Shown: positions 6,595-6,726 of the stretch, piece by piece
Layout of the letters: every line of letters begins with the position of its first letter
Numbering within the stretch: the stretch's first letter is position 1
Source of the DNA: CAZWXH01 sp964637725
Lineage (GTDB): Bacteria; Bacillota_I; Bacilli_A; Erysipelotrichales; Coprobacillaceae
Reading direction: 5' to 3'
DNA: 6,726 nucleotides
Assembly (NCBI GenBank): GCA_964637725.1
Contig: CAZWXH010000098.1
Span: 1 to 6,726, forward strand
Notes under the pieces: model-generated
The model's input: the letters and a program-made list of their open reading frames with translations, nothing else
What the model was told of the DNA's origin: nothing
Database searches by the model: none
Translations under genes and position numbers: made by a program

Positions 6595-6622
6595 ATTATA
6601 CCTTAAATATAGAATATATCAA
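6595..6622 (-). promoter_or_regulatory. Sigma-A-type promoter of the regulator/radical-enzyme operon
   Basis: The minus strand has TTGATA (6622-6617, five of six to TTGACA), a 16-bp spacer, and a perfect TATAAT (6600-6595). Transcription should start near 6588, leaving a leader of roughly 40 nt before the ATG at 6546. No other terminator or promoter is visible before the operon terminator at 1841-1812, so this should drive all four genes. Confidence 0.8.
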
Positions 6623-6630
6623 TATAAATA

Positions 6631-6653
6631 AATACAAAACAATACAAAACAAT
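6631..6653 (-). repeat. Tandem 10-bp direct repeat upstream of the operon promoter, candidate operator
   Basis: AATACAAAAC occurs twice in exact tandem (6631-6640, 6641-6650) and the first three bases of a third copy follow. On the transcribed sense it reads ATTGTTTTGT repeated, ending about 11 bp upstream of the -35. One helical turn per unit places both copies on the same DNA face. DeoR-family regulators commonly bind short direct repeats, so this is the best candidate site for the adjacent regulator. A position upstream of the -35 suits an activator or an upstream repressor site. It could also act as an AT-rich UP element. Confidence 0.55.
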
Positions 6654-6672
6654 TCATTAACTATTATTAATA

Positions 6673-6700
6673 TAAAAAAACAGAAGTTTTACCTTCTGTT
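6673..6700 (-). terminator. Rho-independent terminator of a gene beyond the right edge
   Basis: Minus strand: an 8-bp stem (6700-6693 with 6686-6679) closes a 6-nt loop and runs directly into a U tract (6680-6674). Its orientation means a minus-strand gene ends at or beyond the right edge. The 26 bases to its right show no coding sequence that can be called. Confidence 0.85.
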
Positions 6701-6726
6701 CTTTAAATCTTTTTTTATAAATTGTT

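Noticed and set aside
1..6726. tRNA, rRNA, CRISPR array, insertion sequence or riboswitch
   Set aside because: No repeat-spacer pattern, transposase, tRNA-like fold or long structured leader was seen. The intergenic stretches are short and explained by promoters and terminators.

Overview
The window is an AT-rich stretch in which every real gene lies on the minus strand. Gene content (a glycyl radical enzyme with its activase, strong AGGAGG-type ribosome binding sites, and compact U-tract terminators) points to an anaerobic, low-GC Gram-positive bacterium (Bacillota). A gut lineage such as the Erysipelotrichia or Clostridia fits, but the exact lineage is a guess.

Reading in the direction of transcription (right to left): 6673-6700 is a terminator for a gene beyond the right edge. 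A promoter follows (-35 6617-6622, -10 6595-6600) with a tandem 10-bp repeat just upstream of it, a candidate operator. Then comes a tightly packed four-gene operon: a DeoR-family regulator (6546-5788), a glycyl radical enzyme (5778-3433), its radical-SAM activating enzyme (3446-2532) and a fructose-6-phosphate-aldolase-like enzyme (2520-1840). It ends at a strong terminator (1841-1812). Gene junctions are 9 bp, a 14-bp overlap, and 11 bp, with no internal terminator.

The next transcription unit is a single gene (1713-40) for a Na+/phosphate cotransporter with a C-terminal PhoU-like region. It has a crowded promoter region (1730-1789: an 11-bp-period direct repeat with two TTAACA half-sites, a dyad over the -35 and a palindrome over the -10) and its own terminator at 32-2.

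The operon's logic: the glycyl radical enzyme carries the Cys-Val-Glu (GCVE) centre of radical dehydratases/lyases, not the Cys-Cys of pyruvate formate-lyase. The combination with its activase and an FSA-type aldolase matches the E. coli ybiW-ybiY-fsaA and pflD-pflC-talC(fsaB) neighbourhoods. In E. coli those enzymes are reported to open the ring of 1,5-anhydroglucitol-6-phosphate or 1,5-anhydromannitol-6-phosphate to 1-deoxyfructose-6-phosphate, which the aldolase splits into glyceraldehyde-3-phosphate and hydroxyacetone ('anhydroglycolysis'). The best reading is therefore an anaerobic anhydrosugar-phosphate catabolic operon under its own DeoR regulator. The exact substrate is inferred, and no transporter, kinase or hydroxyacetone reductase is in the window.
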